From contig JABLXX010000001.1 in the NCBI GenBank assembly GCA_013177825.1, positions 62,001-126,000 on the forward strand: a stretch of 64,000 bases of DNA, in the 5' to 3' direction. Both the position numbers and the translations under genes were made by a program. This document shows, one piece after another, positions 25,772 through 35,207 of the stretch. Position 1 is the first letter of the stretch. Each line of letters begins with the position of its first letter. The DNA comes from Syntrophaceae bacterium (GTDB lineage Bacteria; Desulfobacterota; Syntrophia; Syntrophales; PHBD01). The notes under the pieces were generated by a model. It saw only the letters and a program-made list of their open reading frames with translations. It did no database searches and was not told the DNA's origin.

Positions 25772-26298
25772 TATCGGTCGATATGCAGGAGACGGTCCTG
25801 CTGCGCCTCCTCGATGAAATCGCATTCTTCGATGTCTTCGAAGACGATGAAATCGTCAATCTCATGAAGATTGCCGCATGGGTAGACGTTCCGGTGAACC
25901 AGCGCATCATACGGGAGGGGGAACTGGACCTCAGGATGTACGTGCTGGTGAAGGGCCAGGCGGACGTGCTCTTCCGGGGCAAGACGATCGCCGGCCTTCA
26001 GGCGGGGGACATTTTCGGCGAAGTCGGTCTCATGGGAAAGCCCCGGATCGCCCACGTCGAAGCGCGGACGGACTGCCTGATGCTGGCCTTCGGCGCGGAC
26101 GACCTGAACCGCTTGATTCCCGATCTGCAGGTGAAATTCCTGCGGCGGGTGCTGGAGGCCGTTTTTTCCAGGCTTCAGAAGTCGAATATCCAGAAATGGA
26201 TGCAGCCTTCGGGAAGAAGAAAATCCAGGGGAGGGAGCGATACCATCGAACTGATGCCGCCCGGGACCATGACGGGAACAAGGGGCGTCCGGGACTGA
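25768..26298 (+). CDS. cyclic nucleotide-binding domain protein
   Basis: A 176-residue protein beginning at GTG 25768 inside the Nudix stop (GTGA). Residues about 15-135 form a cNMP-binding barrel: FFDVFEDDEIVNLMKIA, then VNQRIIREGELDLRMYVLVKGQADV, then GDIFGEVGLMGKPRIAHVEA. There is no DNA-binding domain, so it is a stand-alone sensor rather than a Crp-type regulator. The overlap with the Nudix-like gene suggests joint function in nucleotide sensing. Confidence 0.88.
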   Translation: MISVDMQETVLLRLLDEIAFFDVFEDDEIVNLMKIAAWVDVPVNQRIIREGELDLRMYVLVKGQADVLFRGKTIAGLQAGDIFGEVGLMGKPRIAHVEARTDCLMLAFGADDLNRLIPDLQVKFLRRVLEAVFSRLQKSNIQKWMQPSGRRKSRGGSDTIELMPPGTMTGTRGVRD

Positions 26299-26334
26299 AT
26301 CTCCGGGAGCCCCGATTCGACAGGGCATAATTCG

Positions 26335-26364
26335 GGAGGCCACAAGGTCAGGCCTCCTTTTTTT
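26335..26364 (+). terminator. intrinsic terminator, overlaps convergent gene end
   Basis: GGAGGCC and GGCCTCC are followed by seven T residues. The stem includes the stop codon of the leftward gene at 26348, so a transcriptional stop for the Nudix pair is built into the coding end of its neighbour. Confidence 0.8.
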
Positions 26365-26767
26365 CCTTTTTCTCTTCTTCCTTTTTCGGCGGTTCCCTCG
26401 GCTTTTCCTCTTTGTCCACATTCAGTTCCACGTCCATCCCCATCCCGGTTTCAGCGGCCGAGATCGTCTGTGGGGCGGGCGCGGTTCTTCCCTTGGTGAT
26501 GCTCAGGGCCATCCCGGAATAGTTGATGATCCAGTTTCTCAAATCGAACTGAATGTAGCGGACGCCGTTGATGCGGGTGATTTCTTTTACCATCTGTTCG
26601 AGACTGGCGAGTTCGAACTCCTCTTCCTTCCTGTTTTTCCTGAGTTCCCCGTAAATATACGCCGTGTTGCCGATAAACGAGTAGTCGATCTTTGTCGTAT
26701 CGACGTCGTAGCGAACCAGGATGCTTCGTATCTTGCGATTGATTTCGTAGCGGTCAACCGTGCCCAT
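26348..26767 (-). CDS. hypothetical protein, BON-like N-terminal half and charged tail
   Basis: A 139-residue protein from the ATG at 26767, chosen for GAAGGAGGG upstream. Residues about 5-85 (YEINRKIRSILVRYDVD, IGNTAYIYGELR, INGVRYIQFDLRNW) have the beta-alpha-beta pattern of a BON-type domain, but the match is not firm. The last 30 residues are almost only Lys, Glu and Pro. No signal peptide is visible. Function unknown. Confidence 0.7.
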   Translation of the reverse strand: MGTVDRYEINRKIRSILVRYDVDTTKIDYSFIGNTAYIYGELRKNRKEEEFELASLEQMVKEITRINGVRYIQFDLRNWIINYSGMALSITKGRTAPAPQTISAAETGMGMDVELNVDKEEKPREPPKKEEEKKEKKEA

Positions 26768-26915
26768 AGTCAATCCCTCCTTCACATTTCATAACATTAA
26801 AATGAGTGGATTTGAACCGCATTTCCATTGAATCAGGCAATCATCCGTTGACGGCTCGACTTTGTTTCCCTTATGATTTTTCATTGGAATCCTATCAAAT
26901 CGTTGAGGACTGAGC

Positions 26916-27587
26916 ATGGGGGACAAATCGGTTCTGCTGCTGGGTGCGACGGGCCTGGTGGGCGGCGAATGCTTGAAACTGCTGGCATCGACGGATGATT
27001 ACCGGCGGATTGTGGTGCCGGTTCGCTCCCCGCTTCCGGAGGTGTTTCGCGATTCCCGTGTGGAAGTCCATGTGATCGACTTCGAGCGGATCGACGCCTT
27101 CAAGTCCCTGTTTGCCGCGGATCACATGATTTCCTGCCTCGGGACGACGATCGGGAAAGCGGGGTCGCAGGAGCTCTTCCGCCGCGTCGATTTCACCTAT
27201 GCCTTCGAGACGGCAGGAAGGGCCGCTGAAAATGGGGCGTCCCATCTCCTTCTGGTGACGGCTCTCGGGGCCGAAGCTTCTTCCCGGGTCTTCTACAACC
27301 GTGTCAAGGGCGAACTCGAACAGGCCGTGAGGGGACTCCCTTTCCGAAGCGTGAGCATTTTCCGGCCGTCCCTCATCCTGGGCGACCGGCAGGAGAGCAG
27401 AATGGGGGAGTCCGCCGGGAAGGTGCTGTCGGCCCTCTTCGGTTTCGCCATTCCGGAACGTTACAAGCCGGTCCAGGCCGGCGACATCGCCAGGGCGATT
27501 CTGGCCGTTGCCCGGGAGTCCCACCCTGGCATCCGGGTGTTCGAATCGGATGCCATCCGGCGAATCGCCCGGAATATTGCCGCATGA
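26916..27587 (+). CDS. NAD(P)-binding Rossmann protein, HTATIP2-like atypical SDR
   Basis: A 223-residue protein with GATGLVGGECLKLL at residues 9-22 and the HTATIP2/YbjT-type markers SCLGTTIGKAG and FRRVDFTYAFETAG, followed by the YNRVKGELE segment. This is the atypical SDR group related to TIP30/CC3. It probably binds NADP; the substrate is unknown. Downstream, after about 100 bases, lies the peroxiredoxin gene. Confidence 0.85.
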   Translation: MGDKSVLLLGATGLVGGECLKLLASTDDYRRIVVPVRSPLPEVFRDSRVEVHVIDFERIDAFKSLFAADHMISCLGTTIGKAGSQELFRRVDFTYAFETAGRAAENGASHLLLVTALGAEASSRVFYNRVKGELEQAVRGLPFRSVSIFRPSLILGDRQESRMGESAGKVLSALFGFAIPERYKPVQAGDIARAILAVARESHPGIRVFESDAIRRIARNIAA

Positions 27588-27687
27588 CGAAGCGGGCTTT
27601 CCGCAGCCGCAATGGAATACCGGAAGCTGTTCGTTTCCGGAGGAGGTAACGGCCTTTCCATCCGCATCCAATCCGAGGAGGCAAGAC

Positions 27688-28152
27688 ATGACGGAGCGCA
27701 AAGTCATTCCAACCGGCAGGAAGGTGAAGGATTTCCGGCTCAAGGACCAGGACGGCGAAGATTTCCGGCTGGCGGCCTACCGGGGAAACAGGATTCTCCT
27801 GTCCTTCCACCCGCTGGCCTGGACCCCCGTCTGCGCCCTGCAGATGAAGGATCTGGAGAAGAAGTATCGAACATTTCAGAAGTTCAATACGCTGGCCGTC
27901 GGTCTCAGCGTGGACAGCGTGCCCTGCAAGGCCGCCTGGGCCAAAAGCATGAAACTCCGGCACACGCGAATCCTGGCGGACTTCTGGCCTCACGGCGGGG
28001 TGGCGAAATCGCTGGGTATTCTGCGGCCCGAAGGCTTCTCGGAGCGGGCGAACATCCTGCTCGACGAGACGGGAAACGTTGTGTTCACAAAGGTCTATCT
28101 CATACGGCAGGTTCCGGATCTGAGCGAGATCCTGGCGGTCTTGGGTGCCTGA
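27688..28152 (+). CDS. peroxiredoxin (AhpC/TSA family)
   Basis: A 154-residue thioredoxin-fold protein starting at 27688, preceded by GAGGAGG. The active-site segment is FHPLAWTPVCALQM, with the peroxidatic cysteine in TxxC. A second cysteine follows in DSVPCKAAW. It should reduce peroxides using thiol donors. Its C-terminal DLSEILAVL is short, as in AhpE-like forms. EmrA-type genes follow 38 bases downstream. Confidence 0.9.
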   Translation: MTERKVIPTGRKVKDFRLKDQDGEDFRLAAYRGNRILLSFHPLAWTPVCALQMKDLEKKYRTFQKFNTLAVGLSVDSVPCKAAWAKSMKLRHTRILADFWPHGGVAKSLGILRPEGFSERANILLDETGNVVFTKVYLIRQVPDLSEILAVLGA

Positions 28153-28190
28153 ACAGGGAGATCAAAAACAGAAGAGGGGATGCCTGAACC

Positions 28191-29282
28191 ATGATTTTGA
28201 AGGGAGACGTCTTTTTGCGTTACAGGAGGCCGATGGCCCTGTCCCTGCTCGCGCTTCTCATCCTCTGCGGCCTGGCCGGCTTTCTGTATTACCTCCGTTA
28301 CCGGAGCACACACGTTTCAACGGATGATGCCTTCGTGACCGGGCGAATCCACTCCATTGCCTCCAAGGTTCCCGGGACGGTGACCCGGATCGCCGTCATC
28401 GACAACCAGTTTGTGAAGCAGGGCGAGGTATTGGCGGAAATCGACGAGCGTGACTACGACGTCCGGGTCAGGGAGACCGAGTCCGCTGTCCGGGCCGAGA
28501 AGGCGAAGGAGCGGGAGATTTCTCTCCGGGGGGACGTCGCCCGCCGGCAGTTGGAGGAAGCGGGCTACCGTCTGGAATCGGCCCGGGCAAACCTGCGCCT
28601 TCAGGAGGTCCAGACCCGGCAGACGGAGATCGACCTGAAGCGGGCGATTCAGCTCCGGGAGAAGAAAATCATCGCCGAGGAGCGTTACGACCGGACCAGG
28701 ACGGCATTCGATACGGCCCGGGCTCAGGTGGAAGCCGCCCGGGAGCAGGTGAAGCAGGCGGAGGCCGCCGTCGAGACCCAGCGTTCCCTGATCCGCCAGA
28801 TGGAGTCGGCCCGGCAGTCCCAGGAAGCAACGGTGCGGCAGAAGGAGGAATCCCTCCAGGCCGACCTGCTCCGGAAAAGCTACACGAAAATCGTGGCGCC
28901 GGCGGACGGATACGTCACGAAAAGGTCCGTCGAGGTCGGGAACCAGATCCAGGCGGGGCAGCCGCTCATGGCCGTGGTTGCCCTCGATAGCGTCTGGATT
29001 GTGGCGAACTACAAGGAAACGCAGCTCGAGCGCATGAAACCGGGACAGAAAGCGGAGGTCCGGGTGGACGGTTATCCAGGCCGGACCTTCACCGGCCGGG
29101 TGGACAGCATCATGGCGGGAACCGGGGCGGTTTTCTCCCTCTTTCCCCCGGAAAACGCCACGGGCAACTACGTAAAGGTCGTGCAGAGAATTCCGGTCAA
29201 GATCCTTCTGGACCGGGGCACCGATCCAGGCCACATGCTGCGGGTGGGCATGTCCGTCGTACCGACGATCCTCGTCGAATGA
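28191..29282 (+). CDS. emrA: HlyD/EmrA-family membrane fusion protein
   Basis: A 363-residue periplasmic adaptor. One membrane segment lies at residues about 14-34 (SLLALLILCGLAGFLYYL), then STDDAFVTGRIHSIASKVPGTV (barrel-sandwich hybrid), a long coiled coil of about 150 residues rich in Arg/Glu/Gln, and AGQPLMAVVALDSVWIVANYKETQLERMKPGQ. It bridges the EmrB-type pump to an outer-membrane channel; no TolC gene is nearby. The transporter follows after 48 bases. Confidence 0.93.
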   Translation: MILKGDVFLRYRRPMALSLLALLILCGLAGFLYYLRYRSTHVSTDDAFVTGRIHSIASKVPGTVTRIAVIDNQFVKQGEVLAEIDERDYDVRVRETESAVRAEKAKEREISLRGDVARRQLEEAGYRLESARANLRLQEVQTRQTEIDLKRAIQLREKKIIAEERYDRTRTAFDTARAQVEAAREQVKQAEAAVETQRSLIRQMESARQSQEATVRQKEESLQADLLRKSYTKIVAPADGYVTKRSVEVGNQIQAGQPLMAVVALDSVWIVANYKETQLERMKPGQKAEVRVDGYPGRTFTGRVDSIMAGTGAVFSLFPPENATGNYVKVVQRIPVKILLDRGTDPGHMLRVGMSVVPTILVE

Positions 29283-29330
29283 GGGACTCCCCGCGGATTG
29301 TCCGGTCCGTCACACCTCCGGTGAGTTTGA

Positions 29331-30911
29331 ATGGATAATCCCGTCAACAAGTGGCTCGTCGCCCTTACGGTGATGCTGCCGACCCTGATGGTCATCATCG
29401 ACACGTCGGTCGTCAACGTATCGCTCGACCATATCCGCGGGAGCCTCTCCGCCGGGATCGACGAAGCAACCTGGTCCATCACCTCCTATCTGGCGGCGAA
29501 CGCCGTCATCGTTCCAATGACAGGCTGGCTCAGCCGGTTCTTCGGACGGAGACGGTATCTCCTGTTTTCCGTTACCCTCTTCACAGCCAGTTCCCTCCTC
29601 TGCGGCCTGGCCTGGAACATTCAGAGCCTGATCGTCTTCCGCGTCCTGCAGGGAATCGCCGGAGGATCCCTTCAGCCCATCTCCCAGTCAGTTCTCCTGG
29701 AGACCTTTCCACCGGTCCAGCACGGGATGGCCATGGCGATTTTCGGGATCGGGATCATGTTCGGCCCCATCGTCGGCCCGCTCCTGGGAGGCTGGATCAC
29801 CGACAACTGGTCGTGGCACTGGATCTTTTTCATCAACATTCCCATCGGTGCCGTCTCCCTCGTCATGACATCGCTGTTTATCCGGGACCCCTCCTACATG
29901 AAGCGGACGGCTCTGACGGTTGACTATGTCGGCCTGATCCTCCTGGGTCTCTGGGTGGGATGCCTGCAGATGATTCTGGACCGGGGCCAGCGGGAGGACT
30001 GGTTCGCCTCCGGACTGATCGTCACACTGGCGGCCGTCACAACCATCGCCTTCGTCTTTTTTGTCTTCCGGGAAATCTCGGTCCGATATCCCATCGTGGA
30101 TCTCGGCGTCTTCCGGGACTACTCGTTCTGCATCGGCAACGTCGTTGTCTTCTTCGTTCTCGTCAACCTTTTCGGGAGCATCGTGCTCCTGCCCATTTAC
30201 CTGCAGAGCCTGATGGGCTATACAGCCAGCCTGGCCGGCATCGTCCTCGGTCCCGGGGGGCTCGCCATCCTTGTCACGATGCCCCTCGTGGGCCGCCTCA
30301 TCACCCGGATCAACCCCAAGTTTGTGGTGGCGGTGGGTGTTATCATCACGGCCTGGGCCAACGTCCTGATGTCCCGGTTCACCTTGGGGGCGGATTTCTT
30401 TTCCGTCTTCTGGCCGCGCGTCGTCATGGGAGTCGGCATGGGAATGATCTTCATCCCCCTGACGACACTGACTCTGTCGGGGATCCGGCGTGAGGAAATG
30501 GGCAATGCAACCTCCATCTTCAACCTGGTGCGAAATGTCGGCGGCGGCCTCGGCGTCGCCTTCGTCACCACCATGGTCGCCCGGCGTTCCCAGTTCCACC
30601 AGGCGAGGCTGGTGGATTCGCTGACACCGTTCGACCCGAATTTCTGGTGGTCGTCGCAGCAGGCGGCTGAGATCGTTCAGCGGAAGGGACTGCCTGCGGC
30701 ATCGGCGTCCCAGGGCGGGCTGGGTGTTCTGTACGAACAGTTCCTCCGGCAGGCCTCCATGATGTCCTTCAACGACGCATTTCATGTGCTGGCGGTCATG
30801 ATGCTCTGCATGCTTCCCCTGGTCCTGCTCATGAAGCATGTCCGGCACGGACCGGAGCCCGAAGCCACCCCTGCCGCGGCTGCTCCGCCGGAGGAGAGGG
30901 CGGCGGCCTGA
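29331..30911 (+). CDS. emrB: MFS multidrug transporter, DHA2/EmrB family
   Basis: A 526-residue transporter with about 14 hydrophobic helices. Family motifs: VIIDTSVVNVSLDHI near the start (motif D1), GWLSRFFGRRRYLL (motif A), RVLQGIAGG (motif B) and GPIVGPLLGGWITDNWSWHWIFFINIPIG (motif C, antiporter). It should export drugs or toxic organic compounds by proton exchange together with the EmrA-like protein. The C-terminal tail is Ala/Pro-rich. Confidence 0.95.
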   Translation: MDNPVNKWLVALTVMLPTLMVIIDTSVVNVSLDHIRGSLSAGIDEATWSITSYLAANAVIVPMTGWLSRFFGRRRYLLFSVTLFTASSLLCGLAWNIQSLIVFRVLQGIAGGSLQPISQSVLLETFPPVQHGMAMAIFGIGIMFGPIVGPLLGGWITDNWSWHWIFFINIPIGAVSLVMTSLFIRDPSYMKRTALTVDYVGLILLGLWVGCLQMILDRGQREDWFASGLIVTLAAVTTIAFVFFVFREISVRYPIVDLGVFRDYSFCIGNVVVFFVLVNLFGSIVLLPIYLQSLMGYTASLAGIVLGPGGLAILVTMPLVGRLITRINPKFVVAVGVIITAWANVLMSRFTLGADFFSVFWPRVVMGVGMGMIFIPLTTLTLSGIRREEMGNATSIFNLVRNVGGGLGVAFVTTMVARRSQFHQARLVDSLTPFDPNFWWSSQQAAEIVQRKGLPAASASQGGLGVLYEQFLRQASMMSFNDAFHVLAVMMLCMLPLVLLMKHVRHGPEPEATPAAAAPPEERAAA

Positions 30912-31044
30912 TGAGAGACGGAAGAAACGGGATATCGAATTCATAAAGGACAGCAATGCCGGATGGACACGGCGGAGGGCCGGGCGTTCCGTTTCCCTCC
31001 CGCGATCCTGACGGCTGCAGCGTGCCGGAAAGGAGAAATCCGTG

Positions 31045-32031
31045 ATGAAGCAGCGACGGCTCGGAAAGAACGGCCCCCTCGTTTCGGCCCTGGGGCTGGG
31101 ATGCATGGGGATGTCCGAATTCTACGGCACCCGCGACGACGCGGAATCGCTGGCCACCATTCATCGGGCGCTGGAGATGGGAATCACCCTGCTCGACACG
31201 GCCGACGTGTACGGTCCCTTCCTGAACGAAGAACTGGTCGGAAAGGCCGTCCGCGGACGCCGGCAGGAGGTCTTCCTGGCCACCAAGTTCGGGATCCTCC
31301 GCAGCGACGATCCCCGATACCGGGGGGTGTGCGGAAAGGCGGAATACGTGCGCTCCGCCTGTGAAGCCAGCCTGCGGCGCCTGGGCGTCGAGGTCATCGA
31401 TCTCTACTACCAGCACCGGGTGGACCCGGACACGCCCATCGAGGAGACCGTCGGCGCCATGGCGGATCTCGTCCGGGAAGGAAAGATCCGGTTCATCGGC
31501 CTCTCCGAGGCGGGACCCGGCACGATCCGCCGGGCCCATGCCGTCCATCCCGTGACGGCCCTCCAGAGCGAGTATTCACTGTGGACGAGAGATCCCGAGG
31601 AGGGGGCGCTCACGGTCTGCCGTGAGCTGGGAATCGGTTTCGTGGCCTACAGCCCCCTGGGGAGGGGGTTCCTGACGGGGCAGATCCGCTCGTTCGAGGA
31701 TCTGCCGGAAGGCGACTACCGGCGGACCTCCCCACGGTTCCAGGGGGATAATTTCAGGAAGAATCTGGAACTGGTGAACCGCGTGGAGGCGATGGCCCGG
31801 GAGAAACAATGCCGGCCCGGGCAGATCGCCCTGGCATGGGTGCTCAGCCGGGGCGAGGACGTCGTTCCCATCTTCGGCACGAAACGCCGGAGCTATCTGG
31901 AAGAAAACGCGGGTGCGCTGGACATCGAGCTGACGGAGGCGGAGCGGAGCCTCCTGGAGGAGGCCTTCCCGATCCATAAGGCAGCCGGGGCGCGTTATCA
32001 GGAAGTCATGATGAGCTTCCTGGGCCGTTAA
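31045..32031 (+). CDS. aldo/keto reductase
   Basis: A 328-residue (alpha/beta)8-barrel reductase. It starts [28 protein letters not shown], has the catalytic Asp/Tyr in LLDTADVYG, catalytic Lys in ATKFG and His in YYQHRVD. The C-terminal NADPH-binding loop is [15 protein letters not shown]. It reduces an aldehyde or ketone with NADPH. AAAGGAG precedes the start; a GTG three bases earlier is also possible. Substrate unknown. Confidence 0.94.
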   Translation: MKQRRLGKNGPLVSALGLGCMGMSEFYGTRDDAESLATIHRALEMGITLLDTADVYGPFLNEELVGKAVRGRRQEVFLATKFGILRSDDPRYRGVCGKAEYVRSACEASLRRLGVEVIDLYYQHRVDPDTPIEETVGAMADLVREGKIRFIGLSEAGPGTIRRAHAVHPVTALQSEYSLWTRDPEEGALTVCRELGIGFVAYSPLGRGFLTGQIRSFEDLPEGDYRRTSPRFQGDNFRKNLELVNRVEAMAREKQCRPGQIALAWVLSRGEDVVPIFGTKRRSYLEENAGALDIELTEAERSLLEEAFPIHKAAGARYQEVMMSFLGR

Positions 32032-32138
32032 GCGGGAATGACCGCGATGGATTTCCCCGGTCCGGGACGTTGCTCAGGTTACCGTATGCCGGAACGGTCA
32101 TCGGGGCAGAACGAAAGAAGGAGAAGGAAACGCGGCCC

Positions 32139-32600
32139 ATGACGGAAATCTCCCCGAACCTGCTGTTCGTGATCTTTCTGGCTCTCGCGGCGGCGACTGT
32201 CCTCGTGTTCCGCCTGGTACCCCGGTCCCGGGGAAGCCTGAGGGCGACCCCGGAGGCGGAGGAGGCGTTCACCGCCGGCGAGGCGGATCCGGATTACCGC
32301 TATTACGCAGCCGGGTCAGAGGCGCATCCTTCGGCCCTGCTGATGCTCCGGGACGACTGGAGCCTGGAGGGTGGATGGCGTGAGCTGACGGACCCCGAGC
32401 GGGATCTTCCCGCAGCCGTCGAGGGGATGCTGCGGCTGGCGGCGGACCGGAACCGCCCCCTGCATGCCTCCGATCTCCTGGACCCTCATGGAATGAAGAT
32501 CGGTGCCTGGTACGGGCCGCTGGGACCGCAGCCGGCAATCCGTTTTCGAGAAGGCCGTCATTTGTCGATCGACACCACCCAGTGGGTGCATGAACCATGA
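32139..32600 (+). CDS. hypothetical protein with N-terminal membrane anchor
   Basis: A 153-residue protein from the ATG at 32139 (AAGGAAA upstream). Residues about 8-25 (LLFVIFLALAAATVLVF) form a membrane segment; the rest is soluble, with a DPDYRYYAAGSEAHPSALL segment and a C-terminal half rich in Arg, Asp and Pro. No domain recognised. Its stop lies 8 bases from the stop of the convergent acyl-CoA synthetase gene. Confidence 0.65.
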   Translation: MTEISPNLLFVIFLALAAATVLVFRLVPRSRGSLRATPEAEEAFTAGEADPDYRYYAAGSEAHPSALLMLRDDWSLEGGWRELTDPERDLPAAVEGMLRLAADRNRPLHASDLLDPHGMKIGAWYGPLGPQPAIRFREGRHLSIDTTQWVHEP

Positions 32601-32607
32601 TACAGGG

Positions 32608-34629
32608 TCAACCGGCGTAGATTCGCCAGTCCACGGCACAGGCTCCCTTTTCGTAGACCAGGACCGGATTGAGATCGATCTGCTCGATCTCGGGACGGTC
32701 CTTCACCAGTCGCGCCAGGGAATGCATCAGCCTTACCAGGGCCTTGAGGTCCTTCGGCTTCTGTCCCCGGACGCCCGCCAGGACCGGCCACCCCCGGATG
32801 CCCCGGATCGCCTGCAGAAACTCCTCATCCGAGGCCGGGAGGAGACAGAACCGGACGTCCCGGTAGATTTCCGTGAAGATGCCGCCCAGGCCGAACATGA
32901 GCGCGTGGCCGTACTGCGGGTCCTTCAGGACGCCGAGAATCACCTCCGTTCCGCCTGCCGGAGCCATCGCGGAAACGGTGACCCCGTCGATCCGGGCCAT
33001 CGGCATCTTCCTCCGCACCGTCTCCAGGATGTCTCCAAAGGCTGCTCTCACGGTCCCGCCGGAAGAGAGGTTCAGGCGGATGCCCCCGACGTCGGACTTG
33101 TGGGAAACGTCGGGTGATGCGACCTTTAGCGCCACCGGGCCTCCGAAGGCCTTCGCCGCGGCGGCGGCCCGGAAGGGCGTGTCGGCCAGGACGGTGTCCG
33201 CCACCGGGATACGGTACTTTTTGAGGAGCGACATGGCTGCGACGGGGGGGAGGAGATTCGTTGCTCCGGCCTGCGGTGCGGCGTGGGGCGCTTTCGCCGC
33301 CGGCGCTTCGTCGAAGCGTACCAGCTGTGCCAGGGCCCGGACGCCCCGCTCCGGTGTGGGGTAGACGGGAATTCCCTTTCTGTGCATCTTCAGGGCCTCC
33401 TCCCGCTCCACGTCGGCGCCGCCGCAGAAGACGACGAGTTCCCCCTTCCCGGTGACGATGTCCGAGGCGCCGTGAACGGGGTCGCCGAAGATGACGATGC
33501 TCGTGTCGTAGTCCGACTTTGCCTCGGCAATGACCTTCGCGTAGAGGCTGGGGTCGGTAATGGCGTCCCCCGTCAGGTCGATGGGGTTGTAAACACCACA
33601 GTGGGGCGGTAGAAAGGACCGGAGCCGCTTCTGGAGGGCCGCCGCAGGAATGGGGGAGGAGAAGCCGTACTTTTCCGCCTCGTCGATGGCGAGGATGGCG
33701 GCGCCGCCGGAACTGGATATGGACAGTAAGCGACGGCCCTTCGGTTTGTCCAGGTAAGCCAGAGCCTTGGCGAAGTCGTACAGCTCCTCCAGGTTGTCCG
33801 CCCGGCAGACCTTGTATTTCCGGAAGATGGCCTCGTAGATCTCGTCGGTCCCCGCCAGGGACTTGGTGTGGCTTTCCGCCGCCACGCGGCCCCGGGCGGT
33901 CCGGCCCGCCTTGAGGATGACCACGGGCTTGTTTACACTCCCCAGCGCTTCCAGGAAGGCGGCCGGTCGTTTCACCCCCTCCACGTAGAGGGCGATCACC
34001 CGGGTGTTCCGGTCCTCGTTGAAGTACCGGATGCAGTCCGATTCGTCCACGTCCGCCCGGTTGCCGAGACTGACGAAGACACTCACACCCAGGTCCTCTT
34101 CGGTGGCCCAGTCCATCAAGGCTGCCCCGACGGTGCCGCTCTGGGAGATGAAGGCCATCCGCCCGTGGGTGGTGAGGAGCGGCCAGGATGCGCAGAGGCT
34201 GGCATAGGGTGCGTTGACCCCCTGGCAGTTGGGGCCGATGAGGCGGACGTTGTATTTCCGGGCCGTTGCGGCCAGCTCGGCCTGAAGCTTTTCCCCTTCC
34301 TCCCCCGCTTCGGCGAAGCCGCCGGTGACGATCACGGCGGCCTTCACGCCGGCCTTTCCGCACTCCTCGACGGCCCCGATCACCATCCGCGACGGGATCA
34401 CGATCACGGCGAGGTCCGGCGCCGCAGGGATGGAGGCGATGTCCCTGTAGGACTTCAGGCCCAGGAGTTCGTCGGCCTTCGGGTTCACGGGAAAGATGGA
34501 GCCCTTGAACCCGGCGTGGATGAGGTTGTAGAGGACGTCGTAGCCGAGCTTCCCCGGCGTTCCGGAGGCCCCGACCATGGCGACGCTACGCGGCTTGAAG
34601 ATGGCGTCCAGGCGGCTCTTCCCTTTCAT
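32608..34629 (-). CDS. ADP-forming acyl-CoA synthetase (fused alpha-beta)
   Basis: A 673-residue enzyme from the ATG at 34629 with AAGGAGGGA upstream. The N-terminal CoA-binding Rossmann domain has FKPRSVAMVGASGTPGKLGY, the central succinyl-CoA-synthetase-like domains include IGPNCQGV, and the phosphohistidine loop AAESHTKSLAGTDEIYEA. The C-terminal ATP-grasp domain has GPVALKVASPDVSHKSDVGGI and ends with IDLNPVLVYEKG. It converts acyl-CoA plus ADP and phosphate to acid plus ATP (or the reverse), which is typical of energy conservation in fermenters and syntrophs. Confidence 0.94.
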   Translation of the reverse strand: MKGKSRLDAIFKPRSVAMVGASGTPGKLGYDVLYNLIHAGFKGSIFPVNPKADELLGLKSYRDIASIPAAPDLAVIVIPSRMVIGAVEECGKAGVKAAVIVTGGFAEAGEEGEKLQAELAATARKYNVRLIGPNCQGVNAPYASLCASWPLLTTHGRMAFISQSGTVGAALMDWATEEDLGVSVFVSLGNRADVDESDCIRYFNEDRNTRVIALYVEGVKRPAAFLEALGSVNKPVVILKAGRTARGRVAAESHTKSLAGTDEIYEAIFRKYKVCRADNLEELYDFAKALAYLDKPKGRRLLSISSSGGAAILAIDEAEKYGFSSPIPAAALQKRLRSFLPPHCGVYNPIDLTGDAITDPSLYAKVIAEAKSDYDTSIVIFGDPVHGASDIVTGKGELVVFCGGADVEREEALKMHRKGIPVYPTPERGVRALAQLVRFDEAPAAKAPHAAPQAGATNLLPPVAAMSLLKKYRIPVADTVLADTPFRAAAAAKAFGGPVALKVASPDVSHKSDVGGIRLNLSSGGTVRAAFGDILETVRRKMPMARIDGVTVSAMAPAGGTEVILGVLKDPQYGHALMFGLGGIFTEIYRDVRFCLLPASDEEFLQAIRGIRGWPVLAGVRGQKPKDLKALVRLMHSLARLVKDRPEIEQIDLNPVLVYEKGACAVDWRIYAG

Positions 34630-34884
34630 GTTCCCTCCTTTTTCGGTATGGATGTGAATGAGTCGGTGCGGCAGGGTCTCCGCCCCCCAAGCGAAGACGG
34701 CGCATGCTACCATAGTTCCTGGGGATTTTCCAGAAAAGGGGCACGATCAGGTTGGCGGCCGCGCCCCCGCGGCTGGCCGGTTCGGTCGGGGCGCGGGGGC
34801 TGCCACGGGGGCTTCCGCCGTCGCGGACGTTTTTTCCCGCGATTCGTCATCGACGGTCTGTCAGGCTGGAGGGATGGGAAAAAA
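34630..34884. other. GC-rich intergenic stretch upstream of repeat copy B
   Basis: The 578 bases between the acyl-CoA synthetase and the metallo-beta-lactamase-fold gene hold repeat copy B at 34885-35099. This left part contains GC-rich inverted words (GCGCCCCCGCGG and GGGGCGCGGGGGC) but no gene. AAGGAGGGA just before the synthetase start is its ribosome site. Confidence 0.5.
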
Positions 34885-35099
34885 GTCCCAATTGCTCCTC
34901 TGGAAACCCCCGGTCGCGCCCCCGCGAACGTTGGTCGGGGAGAGGGGCTTCCCGGAGCGCGAATGGCGGCTTTTTCGGGGTACCCTGCCGTCGCAGCGCA
35001 GCGCCCGCAAAGTCATCTGTCTGAGCGCCCCCAGGCGCGAGTTATGACTTTGCAGCGGAGCGAGACGATGCAGGGTCGAAAAAACGCTTCTGAGCGCGA
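34885..35099. repeat. dispersed long imperfect palindromic repeat, copy B
   Basis: Inverted copy of 1081-1285. Conserved blocks run from TGCTCCTCTGGAAACCCC through GGCGGCTTTTTCGGGG, CAAAGTCATCTGTCTGAGCGCC and AGGCGCGAGTTATGACTTTGCAG to CGAAAAAACGCTTCTGAGCGCGA. The final 137 bases are the best conserved and can fold on themselves. The copies lie about 34 kb apart in opposite orientation. Confidence 0.8.
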
Positions 35100-35207
35100 T
35101 GGAGGCGCCTCTCCATGGCAAGCCCGTTTCATCCCTTCGAGCGTCGGAAGATAGATATCACGGTGCTGAGATAAAAAATGTAGGGAAAAAACTTTGAGGA
35201 AAAGAAA

